Assembly (NCBI RefSeq): GCF_036188265.1
Contig: NZ_CP108093.1
Location: forward strand, 1,302,001 to 1,366,000
DNA length: 64,000 bases
DNA from: Streptomyces sp. NBC_00247
GTDB taxonomy: Bacteria; Actinomycetota; Actinomycetes; Streptomycetales; Streptomycetaceae
Direction of reading: 5' to 3'
The notes beneath the pieces are model-generated. The model searched no databases. It was given only the letters and a program-made list of their open reading frames with translations, and had not been told where the DNA came from. Shown here piece by piece: positions 26,713 to 35,728 of this stretch (position 1 is the stretch's first letter; each line of letters begins with the position of its first letter). The translations under genes and the position numbers were made by a program.

Positions 26713-27663
26713 TCAGGAACAGTACGCGGGCGCCTCGTCCACGTTCTCCCGGGTGACCAGGAGGATCGGGGCGGAGGTGACCTTCTCGACGGCGCTTCCC
26801 GCCATCAGCCCGAGGCTGTTCCGTACGGCCAACTGACCGAGTACCGAGGCGGAGTTGGCCACCGTGGCGGAGAACCGTCCGTCCTTGACCGCCTTGAGCC
26901 CCTCGTCGGTGCCGTTCACGGTGACGATCTTGACGTGGGCACCGGCCGCGTCGAAGACCTGTCGGGCGCCCAGGGCCATCTCCTCGTTCGCCACGAAGGC
27001 GTAGTCGAGATCGGGATGGGCCTCGATCATGTCCTGCGCGGACTCACGGGCCTTGGCCGGATCGAACATCCCCGGAAGCTCCGAGACCATCTTCGCGTTC
27101 GCCGGAAGGGCCTGCTCGAACCCGGCGACCATCAGATCCGAGGCCGCGCCGGGGGCTCCGGCGATCACTCCGACCTTGACGTCCTGCCCTGCCGCGTCCT
27201 GTTCCACCCAGCCCGCGTCGAGTGCGCCGAGCCGGCCGAGGTCCACGACCACCGCGCCGAGCACCCCCGAGAGGTCCTCCACGTTCACCGAGGTGAGGAA
27301 GATCGGGATGCCGGCGGCCCGCGCCTTGGCCACGTCCACGTCGAGGGTGTCCACATCGACGGTCTGGACGATCAGCTCGTCCACGTCCCGCGCGATCAGG
27401 TCTTCTATGTTGGAGAGTTCGGTGACCGGGTTCTGCGACGAGTTGGCGACGACGAGGTGGGCGCCCTGGGATTTCGCGGACTGTTCCATCGCCTTCTGCA
27501 GGCAGGTGTGGAAGACGGTGCCGGCTCCGTTGACGAAGCCGATCTTCGTCGAGCCGTCGTCCCCGCCCGCACTGTCGTCGGACGAGGAACACCCCGCGAG
27601 CAGGGAGGCCAGGGCGGCTGCGGCGGCCAGCCGCCCGGGGGCACTGCGCGGCGAAGAAGTCAT
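26713..27663 (-). CDS. Orphan substrate-binding lipoprotein (RbsB/type I periplasmic binding fold)
   Basis: 316-residue lipoprotein. Signal with lipobox LLAGC (Cys about residue 25), then a disordered Ser/Asp/Gly spacer and a type I binding domain (KIGFVNGAGTVFHTCLQKAMEQSAKSQGAHLVV, LSNIEDLIARDVDELIVQTVDVD, VGVIAGAPGAASDLMVAGFEQAL, DYAFVANEEMALGARQVF). It resembles sugar ABC binding proteins such as ribose- or autoinducer-2-type. No permease or ATPase gene is nearby, so it works with components encoded elsewhere or in signalling. Ends in a Cys-Ser. Confidence 0.85.
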   Translation of the reverse strand: MTSSPRSAPGRLAAAAALASLLAGCSSSDDSAGGDDGSTKIGFVNGAGTVFHTCLQKAMEQSAKSQGAHLVVANSSQNPVTELSNIEDLIARDVDELIVQTVDVDTLDVDVAKARAAGIPIFLTSVNVEDLSGVLGAVVVDLGRLGALDAGWVEQDAAGQDVKVGVIAGAPGAASDLMVAGFEQALPANAKMVSELPGMFDPAKARESAQDMIEAHPDLDYAFVANEEMALGARQVFDAAGAHVKIVTVNGTDEGLKAVKDGRFSATVANSASVLGQLAVRNSLGLMAGSAVEKVTSAPILLVTRENVDEAPAYCS

Positions 27664-28424
27664 GAATCGGCCTTATCTGCGGTGGGCGGATCACACGAGG
27701 GGCGAGGGTTCGCGGCGGCCGTTCCCGGTCGGCGAACGGCCCGTCCGGGGGCTCGAACGCAGCCGGACGAAGGCATGCCGGGACCGCCGTACGGACATGC
27801 CGGAGGAGCCGGCGCGGTCGCTCGGACGCCCCGGACGTCCGGCGGCGGCGCACAACGTAACGCGCGTCCGGCCCGGTCAACCCCCGCGCGGCGCGCAAGG
27901 TGTGCTTGCAGGGAACGGGATCAAGGAACGGGCGTCGCGTGAACCGCCGCGGACCAACGCGTGTTGCGAAGGCCGGGGCGGAGAAGGGCGGGGCGGAGGA
28001 GGGCGGGGCGGAGGAGGGCGGGGCGGAGGAGGGCGGGGCGGAGGAGGGCGGGGCGGCGGCCGGCGCGGAGGCGGCAGGTTCGGCCGCGTGTACGGAGGCG
28101 GCGGGGCAGCCGTCAGCGGGACGCCACGGTCACACCCTCGGCCGTGTGGTCCTCCTCGCGGTCCGGGTCGGCCGCGCCGGCCCCGGAGGTGGTCGTAGGA
28201 GCCCTCGCCGCCCACCGGGACCGGGGTGATTCATGGCCGGCAGGCTCGGCCCGGCTCCACGCGGTGGGTCGGGCACCGGATCCATGCCCCGTCCTCACCC
28301 CTTGGGCGCCTCGCCGTCTCCGCACGCCGTGGATCACGGGTCGCCCGGGCCGCCGGGAGAGAGCGGCGCCGGCCGGCCGCCGGCGGGCGGCGCGGCCGAC
28401 AGCTCGTCGCGAACGGACGAGCCG
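27664..28424. other. Long intergenic region with a minisatellite
   Basis: About 760 bp without a recognised gene, between the lipoprotein promoter side and the thymidine kinase stop. It contains the 15-bp tandem repeat below and GC-rich short palindromes. Open frames on both strands across it are low-complexity products of the repeats; a short minus-strand frame ending ADPDREEDHTAEGVTVASR (stop at 28113) could be a relic. Confidence 0.5.
27971..28060. repeat. 15-bp tandem repeat, six units
   Basis: Four exact GGGCGGGGCGGAGGA units (27986-28045) flanked by one degenerate unit on each side (27971-27985, 28046-28060). G-rich on the plus strand with regularly spaced GGGG and GGG runs, so it could form G-quadruplex structures. 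Plus-strand frame gives (GGAEE)n, minus-strand (PPPPR)n. Confidence 0.9.
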
Positions 28425-29075
28425 TCAGGTCTGGTTCACCGGGAGGACGTCCGGCGACAGGGCACCCGCGTGGGCGGTGGCGGAGGTGGCGCGGCGCCGG
28501 TGGTGACGGCGGCAGAGCACCTCGTAACCGACCTCCTTGGCGGGGCGGTTGACGTCACCGACCACGACCTGTTCGCCCTCGACGACCATCTCCCCGTCCA
28601 CCGTGCGGGCGTTGTGCGTGGCGCGGGCGCCGCACCAGCACAGAGCTTCCACCTGGAGGTGTTCGAGGCGGTCGGCCAGCTCGATCAGGCGCTGCGAGCC
28701 GGGGAAGAGCTTCGTGCGGAAGTCGGTGGTGATCCCGAAGGCGAAGACGTCCATCCCGAGGTCGTCCACGATCCGGGCGAGCTGGTCGATCTGCGGCGGG
28801 GCCAGGAACTGCGCCTCGTCCACGATCACGTAGTCCGCCTTGCCGCCCTGGGACAGCTGGTTCACGACGTAGGCGTAGAGATCCATGCCGTCGGCCGCCT
28901 CGACGGCCTCCGTCACCAGCCCCAGCCGTGAGGAGAGCTTCCCCTGGCCCGCCCGGTCGTCGCGGGTGAAGATCACGCCCTGGAGCCCGCGCGCGGACCT
29001 GTTGTGACCGATCTGCAGGGCCAGCGTGCTCTTTCCGCAGTCCATCGTTCCGGAGAAGAACACAAGCTCGGGCAT
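28425..29075 (-). CDS. tdk: Thymidine kinase
   Basis: 216-residue salvage enzyme phosphorylating thymidine to dTMP with ATP. Walker A GTMDCGKST (9-17), the Walker B-like VIVDEAQFL, and the C-terminal zinc-binding lasso with CWC near LEHLQVEALCWCGARATHNART and a later C-R-R-H-H. ATG at 29075 gives the family start MPELVFFSGTMDCGKST; a few upstream codons are in frame but less likely. Basic His/Arg-rich tail after the zinc site. Follows a phosphodiesterase gene at 63 bp in the same direction. Confidence 0.94.
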   Translation of the reverse strand: MPELVFFSGTMDCGKSTLALQIGHNRSARGLQGVIFTRDDRAGQGKLSSRLGLVTEAVEAADGMDLYAYVVNQLSQGGKADYVIVDEAQFLAPPQIDQLARIVDDLGMDVFAFGITTDFRTKLFPGSQRLIELADRLEHLQVEALCWCGARATHNARTVDGEMVVEGEQVVVGDVNRPAKEVGYEVLCRRHHRRRATSATAHAGALSPDVLPVNQT

Positions 29076-29138
29076 GAGAGGTCGAACGCCTTTCGACATG
29101 GGGGGGGGCAGGGGGGACGAGCCGGTGGGGCGGCGGTG

Positions 29139-30326
29139 TCAGGTGCGAACTTCGAGAAGGGGGACGAGCTGCTCCACCGGGGTCAGCGAACCGTGCATCC
29201 CGACCATCGCGGACTCGTGCGGCTCGTTGGACGAGGCGGTGATCACCACGTCGTCATGGGCGGCGGCGACCACGTCACCGATGCGGCCGTACACGCGCTC
29301 GTCCACCTCGGGGCCGAACCAGCCGGCGGCGATCGCCTCGTCCCGGCTCGCCACCCAGAACTGCTCTCCGAGCACCTCCCGCCAGACGGTCAGCACGTCG
29401 GCCTGGGCTCCGGGCACGGCGTAGACGTGACGGGCACGGCCCTCCCCGCCCAGCAGGGCGACGCCGGCGCGCAGCTCCCAGTCCTCGTCGAAGTCGATGC
29501 GGGACTGCTCGTCGAACGGGATGTCGATCATGCCGTGGTCGGCGGTGACGTAGAGGGCCGAGCGGGGCGGCAGCTGCTCGGCGAGGCGCCGGGCGAGACC
29601 GTCGACGTACATCAACTGCCCGCGCCAGGCGTCGGAGTCGGTACCGAAGCGGTGGCCCGCGCCGTCCACCTCGCTGTAGTACGTGTAGACCAGCGAGCGG
29701 TCCCCGGCGGCCAACCGCTGGGCCGCGACGTCCATGCGTTCCTCACCGGCCAGGCGGCCCAGGAACGAGCCGCCGCTGAGCGCGACCTTGGTCAGCGGCG
29801 TCTGCTCGAAGGCGGGCGCCGAGACCTGGGCCGTACGCACCCCCGCCGCGTCGGCGAGGCCGAAGACGGTGGGGTACGGCTGCCACGCCTTCGGCGAGGT
29901 CCAGGGCTTCCAGCGGAGCTGGTTCATCAGCCCGCCGGTGGCCGGATCGCGCACGGTGTACCCGGGCAGCCCGTGCTTCCCGGGCGGCAGGCCCGTACCG
30001 ACCGAGGCGAGGGAGGTCGCCGTCGTGGCGGGGAAGCCCGCGGTGATGGGACGGCCGGTGCCGCCGCGCGAGGTGGGCAGCAGGGAGTGCAGGAACGGGG
30101 CTTCGTCCGGATGCGCCTTGATCTGCTCCCAGCCGAGGCCGTCGATCAGGAAGACGCAGTTGCGGTCGGCCGGGGTGAGTTCCGGGATCGAGGCGGTGAA
30201 GCCGGGCACCTCCTGCCCCGCGACGAGGGTCGGCAGCAGATCCGCGAGGGACCCGGTGCCGTACTCGGGTACGGGAGCGGTGTCGAGCGGGAGCAGCACG
30301 GGGTCCTGCCAGGCGGGCTGGACCAT
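29139..30326 (-). CDS. Alkaline-phosphatase-superfamily phosphodiesterase/pyrophosphatase
   Basis: 395 residues. Metal-site pattern of nucleotide pyrophosphatases: FLIDGLGWEQI (first Asp), the nucleophile Thr region in AGFPATTATSLASVGTGLPPGKHGLPGY, YYSEVDGAGHRFG, YVTADHGMIDIP and SAMVGMHGSL with the last His. No signal peptide is seen, so it should be cytoplasmic. Probable phosphodiesterase on nucleotides or another diester; substrate not predictable. ATG overlaps the preceding DUF5998 gene's stop by 1 bp. Confidence 0.88.
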   Translation of the reverse strand: MVQPAWQDPVLLPLDTAPVPEYGTGSLADLLPTLVAGQEVPGFTASIPELTPADRNCVFLIDGLGWEQIKAHPDEAPFLHSLLPTSRGGTGRPITAGFPATTATSLASVGTGLPPGKHGLPGYTVRDPATGGLMNQLRWKPWTSPKAWQPYPTVFGLADAAGVRTAQVSAPAFEQTPLTKVALSGGSFLGRLAGEERMDVAAQRLAAGDRSLVYTYYSEVDGAGHRFGTDSDAWRGQLMYVDGLARRLAEQLPPRSALYVTADHGMIDIPFDEQSRIDFDEDWELRAGVALLGGEGRARHVYAVPGAQADVLTVWREVLGEQFWVASRDEAIAAGWFGPEVDERVYGRIGDVVAAAHDDVVITASSNEPHESAMVGMHGSLTPVEQLVPLLEVRT

Positions 30327-30940
30327 CAGCGGTTGGTCGCCGCGTTCGCGGCCGAGGCCGCGGTGGCTGCCGTGGCCTCACTGAGTGCCTGGGCGAAGGC
30401 GAGCGTCTGCCGCACGGTGTCCGGGCCGTCGCCGGCCTCGCTGACCCGCAGGCTGAGGTCGTCGGCGGTGGAGCTGCCGGTGTAGCCGTGGTCGGCGTCG
30501 CAGTCGGGGTCGCCGCAGGCGGCCGGCTCCAGGTCGATGCGGGAGACCGCGCCCCAGCCGATGGTGAGGACGACCTCGCGGGGCAGCGAACCGGCCACGT
30601 ACTTCTCGGGGTCCGCCACCACGCGGCTCACCACGACGGACGAGATCCGGCCGAGGTGCACGGACTCCGTGGAGGTGGTCGCGTACGGAGTCGGCGACTC
30701 GGTCTCGGAGGTCTGCTCGTCGGTGTGGCTGACGATGAAGCGGGTGTCCGTCAGGACCAGGACCGTGGCATGGCGCCGGACCTCGTTGGAGTCGAAGGTC
30801 GTCTCCTGGTGCACGAGGTACGAGGCGACCGGCTCCCCGCCGACGGCGGCCTCCACCGCCTCGGCCACGAGGGCCGGGTAGTAGCCGCTGCGCTCGATCG
30901 CCGCGCGCAGCCCCTGGGTCGTCGTACCGGTCTTTGCCAT
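30326..30940 (-). CDS. DUF5998 family protein
   Basis: 204-residue actinobacterial protein of unknown function. It has an N-terminal helical segment (GLRAAIERSGYYPALVAEAVEAAVGGEPVASYLVHQETTFDSNEVRRHATVLVLTDTRFIV, read in pieces), a beta-rich domain with ISSVVVSRVV and LTIGWGAVSRIDLEPAACGDPDCDADHGYTGSS including a Cys-Gly-Asp-Pro-Asp-Cys pair that could bind metal, and an Ala-rich tail. ATG at 30940 has GGGGG upstream; another ATG three codons earlier. Coupled to the phosphodiesterase gene, so the pair probably works together. Confidence 0.85.
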   Translation of the reverse strand: MAKTGTTTQGLRAAIERSGYYPALVAEAVEAAVGGEPVASYLVHQETTFDSNEVRRHATVLVLTDTRFIVSHTDEQTSETESPTPYATTSTESVHLGRISSVVVSRVVADPEKYVAGSLPREVVLTIGWGAVSRIDLEPAACGDPDCDADHGYTGSSTADDLSLRVSEAGDGPDTVRQTLAFAQALSEATAATAASAANAATNR

Positions 30941-30999
30941 GACCCCCATCTTACGGGCCCCGGTGACCGCTGGGGACTCCGCGGGGAGGGCGGGCCCGG

Positions 31000-33969
31000 T
31001 CAGTAGTTCGGCAGCCGGCGGGGTCCGAGATCGGTCTGCGCGGGCGGCGGGGCGAGCCGGACGCTCGCGCCGAGGACGGTCAGCCCCTGCGTGGCCACCA
31101 CGACCGGTTCCAGCGTGACCGAGACCACCTCGGGATGGTCGTCGACCAGGCGGGAGACCCGGAGCAGCAGTTCTTCCAGTGCCCGGGTGTCCACGGGCGA
31201 GGAGCCGCGCCAGCCGAAGAGCACGGGAGCCGCGCGGATGGAGCGGATCAGTTCTGCGGCGTCCCGGTCGGTGGCCGGAACCAGCCGGTGGGCGATGTCC
31301 CCGAGGAGTTCGGAGGGGGTGCCCGCGAGACCGAAGGAGAGCACGGCACCCGCGGCGGCGTCGATCGTGGCCCGCACCACGGTGTCGACGCCCCGGGGTG
31401 CCATGGACTGCACGACGGGCTGGAGTTCGGCGGGTTTTCCGAGGAGCTCGGTGAGTTCGCCGTACGCCCGTCGCAGCGCGTCTTCCCCGGCGAGGTCGAG
31501 GCGGACGCCGCCCAGGTCGGCGCGGTGGCGCAGATGGGGTGCGGTGGTCTTGAGTGCGACCGGCCAGCCGAGTCGCGTGGCTGCGGCCACGGCGGCGTCC
31601 GGGTCGGGGGCGGGGAGGGTGGCCCGTACGCCGATGCCGTAGCCGCCGAGCAGTTCGCGGGCTTCGTCGTGTCCGAGCGGCCGGCCGCGCGGATCGGGAG
31701 CCGGGCCGAGCAGCGCGTCGATGAGCGCGGCGGTGCCGGGTTCGTCGATGGTGTCGTCCAGGAACTCGGGCACCCTGCCCGGGGCGGCGGCCTGACGGCG
31801 CCACTGGGCGTACTTCACCGACTCGCTCAGCGCGCGGACGGCCCGTTCGGCGGCCGGATAGGCGGGGATGCGGCCGGTGGGGGCCGGGGTGTGGGCCCCG
31901 GGTTCCGTGGCAGCCGCCCCGGCGGGGGGCGGCGGTACGGAGGCGGTCGCCGCGGGCGGTTCCGTGGGTGTCTTCGTGGGCCGGCCCGTCATGGGGCCGT
32001 CCTGCGCGGACCCTTCCGTGGGCTCGCCCGTCATGGGGGCGTCCCGCGCGGCCGGGCGTGTCCCGGCCGGGCGTGTCCCGGTCGGGCGTGTCCCGGCCGT
32101 GGCCGCCAGTGCCTGGGCGAGTCCGCCGATCTCCAGATGCACGACGGCCACCGGCTTGGCGGGCCCTGCGGTACGCTCCGCCACCGCCTCGTGCAGGGCT
32201 GCCGCCAGCACCTCGCCGTCGCCGCTCTGCACCTCCCCCTCGACCCCGACCAGCGGGATCGCGGTCACGATCACCGCGTCGCACGTCGGATCGGCGAGCG
32301 CTTCGGCGAGGGCCGCGCGGAAGTCCGCCGGCCCGGCCGCCGTGGTCAGGTCGCGGGGCGGCCGGGGGCGGAGCCCTTCCGTGAGGCAGGCGTCGTAGGT
32401 GAGCAGGCCGAGCGATTCCGAGTTGCCGAGGATCGCCACGCGGGGGCCGGCGGGCAGCGGCTGGTCGGCGAGGAGGAGGGCCGCGTCGATCATCTCGGTG
32501 ACCGTGTCCACCCTGATCACCCCGGCCTGTCGCATCAGCGCGGAGACCGTGGCGTCGGGGATGCGGCTGACGGGCACGGCGTGGCCGGGCGGGGTGGCGC
32601 CGCTGTGCCGGGCGCCCTTGACCACCACGACGGGTTTGACGGCGGCGGTGCGGCGGGCGAGCCGGGTGAACTTGCGGGGGTTGCCGAGCGACTCCAGGTA
32701 GAGCAGGGCCACATCGGTCTCGGGGTCGTCGAACCAGTACTGGAGGAAGTCGTTGCCGGAGATGTCGGCGCGGTTCCCGGCGGAGATGAAGGTGGAGAGC
32801 GCCGCACCGCGCCGGTGGAGACCGGAGAGGAGGGCGATGCCGATGGCGCCGGACTGGGTGAAGAGGCCGATGCGGCCCGGAGGGGGCGATTCCGGGGCGA
32901 GCGAGGCGTTCATCCGGACGGCGCCGGAGGTGTTGATGACGCCGAAGGCGTTCGGCCCGATGACGCGCATGCCGTACGAGCGTGCCTGGCGCAGGAGCGC
33001 TCGCTGGCGGTCGCGGCCCTCGGCTCCTCGCTCGGCGTAGTCGGCGGTGAGGACGACCAGGCCCCGCACCCCGTGCTCCCCGCAGTCCGCGACGGCTTCG
33101 GGGACCCGTTCCGCGGGGACGGCGACGACCACGAGGTCGACCGGCTCGCCGATGTCGCCGACCGACCGGTGCGCGGGGACCCCGTCGATGCTGTCCTGAT
33201 CGGGGGCGAAGGCGTGGTTGACGGCGTACAGGCGGCCGGTGAAGCCGGAGTGCAGGAGGTTGCGGAGCACGGTCCGCCCCACCCCGCCCGGGGCGCGGCC
33301 GGTGCCGACGACGGCCACCGAGGCGGGGGCCAGGAGCCGCTGGACGGAACGGGCTTCGGCACGCTGTTCGCGGGCGCGCTGCACGGCGAGCGACTCGGCG
33401 GTCGGTTCGATGTCGAGGGTGAGGTGGACCGATCCGTCCTCGAAGCTCCGCTGCTGGGTGTAGCCGGCGTCCCGGAAAACCTTGATCATCTTGGTGTTGG
33501 CGGGCAGCACCTCGGCGGCGAAGCGGCGGATGCCGCGCTCCCGGGCGACCGCGGCGATGTGTTCGAGCAGCACCGAGGCGACGCCGCGGCCCTGGTGGGA
33601 GTCCTGGACGAGGAAGGCGACCTCGGCCTCGTCGGCGGGCGCGGAGGCGGGACGGCCCTGATCGTCGATCCGGTCGTAGCGGACGGTGGCGATGAACTCC
33701 CCTCCCACCGTGGCCGCCAGCCCCACCCGGTCGACGTAGTCGTGGTGGGTGAAGCGGTGGACGTCCCGGTCGGAGAGCCGGGGGTAGGGCGCGAAGAAGC
33801 GGTAGTACTTCGACTCGTCGGAGACCTGCTCGAAGAAGCTGACCAGCCGTCCGGCGTCGTCCGGGGTGATGGGTCCGATCCGGGCGGTGCCACCGTCCCG
33901 CAGCACCACGTCCGCCTCCCAGTGGTCGGGGTACGCGTGAGGCGGACTCTGCTCCGGCGTGGGCTGCAT
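31000..33969 (-). CDS. GNAT acetyltransferase fused to ADP-forming acyl-CoA-synthetase-like domains (PatA type)
   Basis: 989 residues. N-terminal GNAT domain (about 20-185; RIGPITPDDAGRLVSFFEQVS, QGRGVASVLLEHIAAVARERGIRRF as the acetyl-CoA loop), then CoA-binding domain (about 210-310, SVAVVGTGRAPGGVGRTVL), succinyl-CoA-ligase-like domain (about 330-625), a Pro/Thr-rich linker with repeated GTRP units (about 630-700), and an ATP-grasp domain (about 735-960). GNAT at the N-terminus is the order of the S. lividans PatA-type lysine acetyltransferase that controls acyl-CoA synthetases. Probable protein lysine acetyltransferase. Divergent from ptsH. Confidence 0.9.
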   Translation of the reverse strand: MQPTPEQSPPHAYPDHWEADVVLRDGGTARIGPITPDDAGRLVSFFEQVSDESKYYRFFAPYPRLSDRDVHRFTHHDYVDRVGLAATVGGEFIATVRYDRIDDQGRPASAPADEAEVAFLVQDSHQGRGVASVLLEHIAAVARERGIRRFAAEVLPANTKMIKVFRDAGYTQQRSFEDGSVHLTLDIEPTAESLAVQRAREQRAEARSVQRLLAPASVAVVGTGRAPGGVGRTVLRNLLHSGFTGRLYAVNHAFAPDQDSIDGVPAHRSVGDIGEPVDLVVVAVPAERVPEAVADCGEHGVRGLVVLTADYAERGAEGRDRQRALLRQARSYGMRVIGPNAFGVINTSGAVRMNASLAPESPPPGRIGLFTQSGAIGIALLSGLHRRGAALSTFISAGNRADISGNDFLQYWFDDPETDVALLYLESLGNPRKFTRLARRTAAVKPVVVVKGARHSGATPPGHAVPVSRIPDATVSALMRQAGVIRVDTVTEMIDAALLLADQPLPAGPRVAILGNSESLGLLTYDACLTEGLRPRPPRDLTTAAGPADFRAALAEALADPTCDAVIVTAIPLVGVEGEVQSGDGEVLAAALHEAVAERTAGPAKPVAVVHLEIGGLAQALAATAGTRPTGTRPAGTRPAARDAPMTGEPTEGSAQDGPMTGRPTKTPTEPPAATASVPPPPAGAAATEPGAHTPAPTGRIPAYPAAERAVRALSESVKYAQWRRQAAAPGRVPEFLDDTIDEPGTAALIDALLGPAPDPRGRPLGHDEARELLGGYGIGVRATLPAPDPDAAVAAATRLGWPVALKTTAPHLRHRADLGGVRLDLAGEDALRRAYGELTELLGKPAELQPVVQSMAPRGVDTVVRATIDAAAGAVLSFGLAGTPSELLGDIAHRLVPATDRDAAELIRSIRAAPVLFGWRGSSPVDTRALEELLLRVSRLVDDHPEVVSVTLEPVVVATQGLTVLGASVRLAPPPAQTDLGPRRLPNY

Positions 33970-34077
33970 GGGGAAAGCCTACGACCGTCCGGTGCTCCGG
34001 GGCGGGTGCGCCCGGAGCACCGGACGGTCGGGGCGCACGGCGGCACGGCCCGGCCACCCGGCCGTCGGTCACCCCGG

Positions 34078-34116
34078 CCGGCCCGACGCCCCGGCCCGAC
34101 GCTCCGGCCCGACGTC
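34078..34116. repeat. 13-bp tandem repeat, three units
   Basis: CCGGCCCGACGCC, CCGGCCCGACGCT, CCGGCCCGACGTC in the divergent gap between the PatA-like gene and ptsH. Non-coding. Confidence 0.75.
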
Positions 34117-34254
34117 CCGGTCACCCGTCCGGGCCGTACGGGCATCGCCGTGCCGGGCACGGGTCGCGGCGGATTCGGCGCCGGGGCAGGCTGGGAAGCC
34201 CACCGGGCGACGTCCGCCGGCAGGAGGCTACGCGGGTCCACGCCCCCATGACAC

Positions 34255-34270
34255 AATGGTCTAGACAAAT
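34255..34270 (+). promoter_or_regulatory. DasR-type operator (dre) upstream of ptsH
   Basis: AATGGTCTAGACAAAT closely fits the DasR-responsive consensus A-C/T-TGGTCTAGACCA-x-T, with a perfect GTCTAGAC core. It lies 44 bp before the ptsH ATG. DasR (GntR family) represses ptsH, ptsI and chitin/GlcNAc genes in Streptomyces and releases on glucosamine-6-phosphate. Confidence 0.8.
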
Positions 34271-34313
34271 CGAATACCGATCAGGACATCGCAGATTCAC
34301 GAAGGGCAGAACC

Positions 34314-34595
34314 ATGGTTGAGCGCCGCGTCAACGTCGGATGGGCAGAAGGCCTGCACGCCCGCCCCGCTTCCATCTTCGTCCGCGCCGCCACGGCCTCC
34401 GGGGTCCCGGTGACGATCGCCAAGGCGGACGGCAGCCCGGTCAATGCCGCGTCGATGCTCGCGGTCCTCGGACTGGGAGCGGAGGGTGGCGAGGAGATCG
34501 TGCTCGCCTCCGCGGCGGAGGGCGCGGACGCCGCACTGGACCGCCTGGCGAGGTTGGTCTCCGAAGGACTCGACGAGCTTCCGGAAACGGTCTGA
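34314..34595 (+). CDS. ptsH: HPr, phosphocarrier protein of the PTS
   Basis: 93-residue general PTS carrier passing phosphate from enzyme I to sugar-specific IIA proteins, such as for GlcNAc. Active His in WAEGLHARPAS (about residue 16), and a Ser in VNAASMLAVLGLGA at the place of the regulatory Ser-46 of Gram-positive HPr. Start ATG at 34314 with GAAGGG upstream. A DasR-type operator precedes it and a hairpin followed by TTTT closes it, so it is likely monocistronic. Confidence 0.96.
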   Translation: MVERRVNVGWAEGLHARPASIFVRAATASGVPVTIAKADGSPVNAASMLAVLGLGAEGGEEIVLASAAEGADAALDRLARLVSEGLDELPETV

Positions 34596-34640
34596 CACCC
34601 CTTCCGCCGGACCCCATGACGGAATTCTTCGCTCGGCCGG

Positions 34641-34669
34641 GCCGCGCCGTCCTTCACGGACGGCGCGGC
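34641..34669 (+). terminator. ptsH terminator
   Basis: 12-bp perfect arms GCCGCGCCGTCC / GGACGGCGCGGC with a 5-nt loop, followed by a TTTT run a few bases on, 45 bp past the stop. Confidence 0.85.
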
Positions 34670-34775
34670 TCAGCCGTTTTCGGCTCGGCCTTTTCTCGCG
34701 GCAGCCGTGACGGTAATTCCGGCAGCACGGAGAATGCTCCCGCCAATTCGCTTCTCTTTGTATACGGCGAGTTTG

Positions 34776-35471
34776 TTAATGACGGGCACCCGAGGTGTTT
34801 ACGGGATGTTGCGAAGTGCTCACCCGGGACTGTTTCACCGCTCGGACCGGGCGGCGCGGCCGGTGTGCGGCCAGCGAACGCTCCGCGTGCTGCGTGGCCA
34901 GCCCCCTGGCGCGCTCCGCGTCGCCCCGGGCCACCGCGTCCACGAGGGCTCCGTGTTCGGCCCACGACTCGACGGGGCGGACCGGCTGCTCGACGGCGTA
35001 CATCCAGGTGATCTTGTGCCGGAGCTGGGTCAGCAGCGCGATGAGACCGGGGCTGCCCGACGCCTGGGCGAGCGTCTCGTGGAACCAGCCGCCCAGCGAG
35101 CGCAGGTCCTCCCCCTCGCCCCGGCGGGCCCGCTCCTGTCCCAGCTTGACCAGTCCGCGCAGGACCTTGAGGTGAGCCTCGGTGCGGCGCTGCGCGGCCC
35201 GTGCCGCACCCAGCGGCTCCAGCAGGAGCTTCACCTCCAGGAGGTCGGCCGCCTCCTGCTCGGTCGGTTCGGCGACACAGGCGCCCGCATGCCTGCGGGT
35301 GACCACGAACCCCTCGGACTCCAGGGTCCGCAGGGCTTCGCGCACCGGGACGCGCGAGACGCCGTAGCGCCGCGCCAGAAGCTCCTCGGTGAGGCGGCTG
35401 CCGCGCTCGTAGACGCCCGAGACGATGTCTTCACGGATTGCCGTGCATACCGAGTGCGCGGGAATGCGCAT
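34776..35471 (-). CDS. GntR-family (FadR/FCD) transcriptional regulator
   Basis: 231-residue regulator: N-terminal winged HTH (about 5-70; YERGSRLTEELLARRYGVSRVPVREALRTLESEGFV) and a helical FCD ligand/metal domain (about 85-215). Streptomyces genomes commonly place such a GntR gene beside ptsH. ATG at 35471. The promoter side is an AT-richer 250-bp gap. Target genes not predictable from sequence; carbon-source sensing is a reasonable inference. Confidence 0.85.
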   Translation of the reverse strand: MRIPAHSVCTAIREDIVSGVYERGSRLTEELLARRYGVSRVPVREALRTLESEGFVVTRRHAGACVAEPTEQEAADLLEVKLLLEPLGAARAAQRRTEAHLKVLRGLVKLGQERARRGEGEDLRSLGGWFHETLAQASGSPGLIALLTQLRHKITWMYAVEQPVRPVESWAEHGALVDAVARGDAERARGLATQHAERSLAAHRPRRPVRAVKQSRVSTSQHPVNTSGARH

Positions 35472-35728
35472 GTCCGAACCTCCGCCTTAATCCCCGCGAA
35501 ACGCGGCCGATCGAAGCCTGCACCGTGACTCTATTGCAATCTGAGTGAATTTCCGATGGCGTACCGGAATTCGCACATATCTTTTGCCTGCGGAGCCGGC
35601 GGGCCGGAGGGTTTCGGGTGATATGCCGAAGCCCCGGCACGGGTCCGGGGCTTCGGGGTGATCAGGGGGCGATCAGGGCCGGTCAGCGCCGGTGGGGGCG
35701 AGCGCGAAGGCAGGACCGGGAGCGCGGG

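Noticed and set aside
27900..28229. Open frame with (GGAEE)n repeats, plus strand
   Set aside because: It is a by-product of the 15-bp tandem repeat; flanking sequence is Arg/Gly-rich without family features and no good ribosome site is seen.
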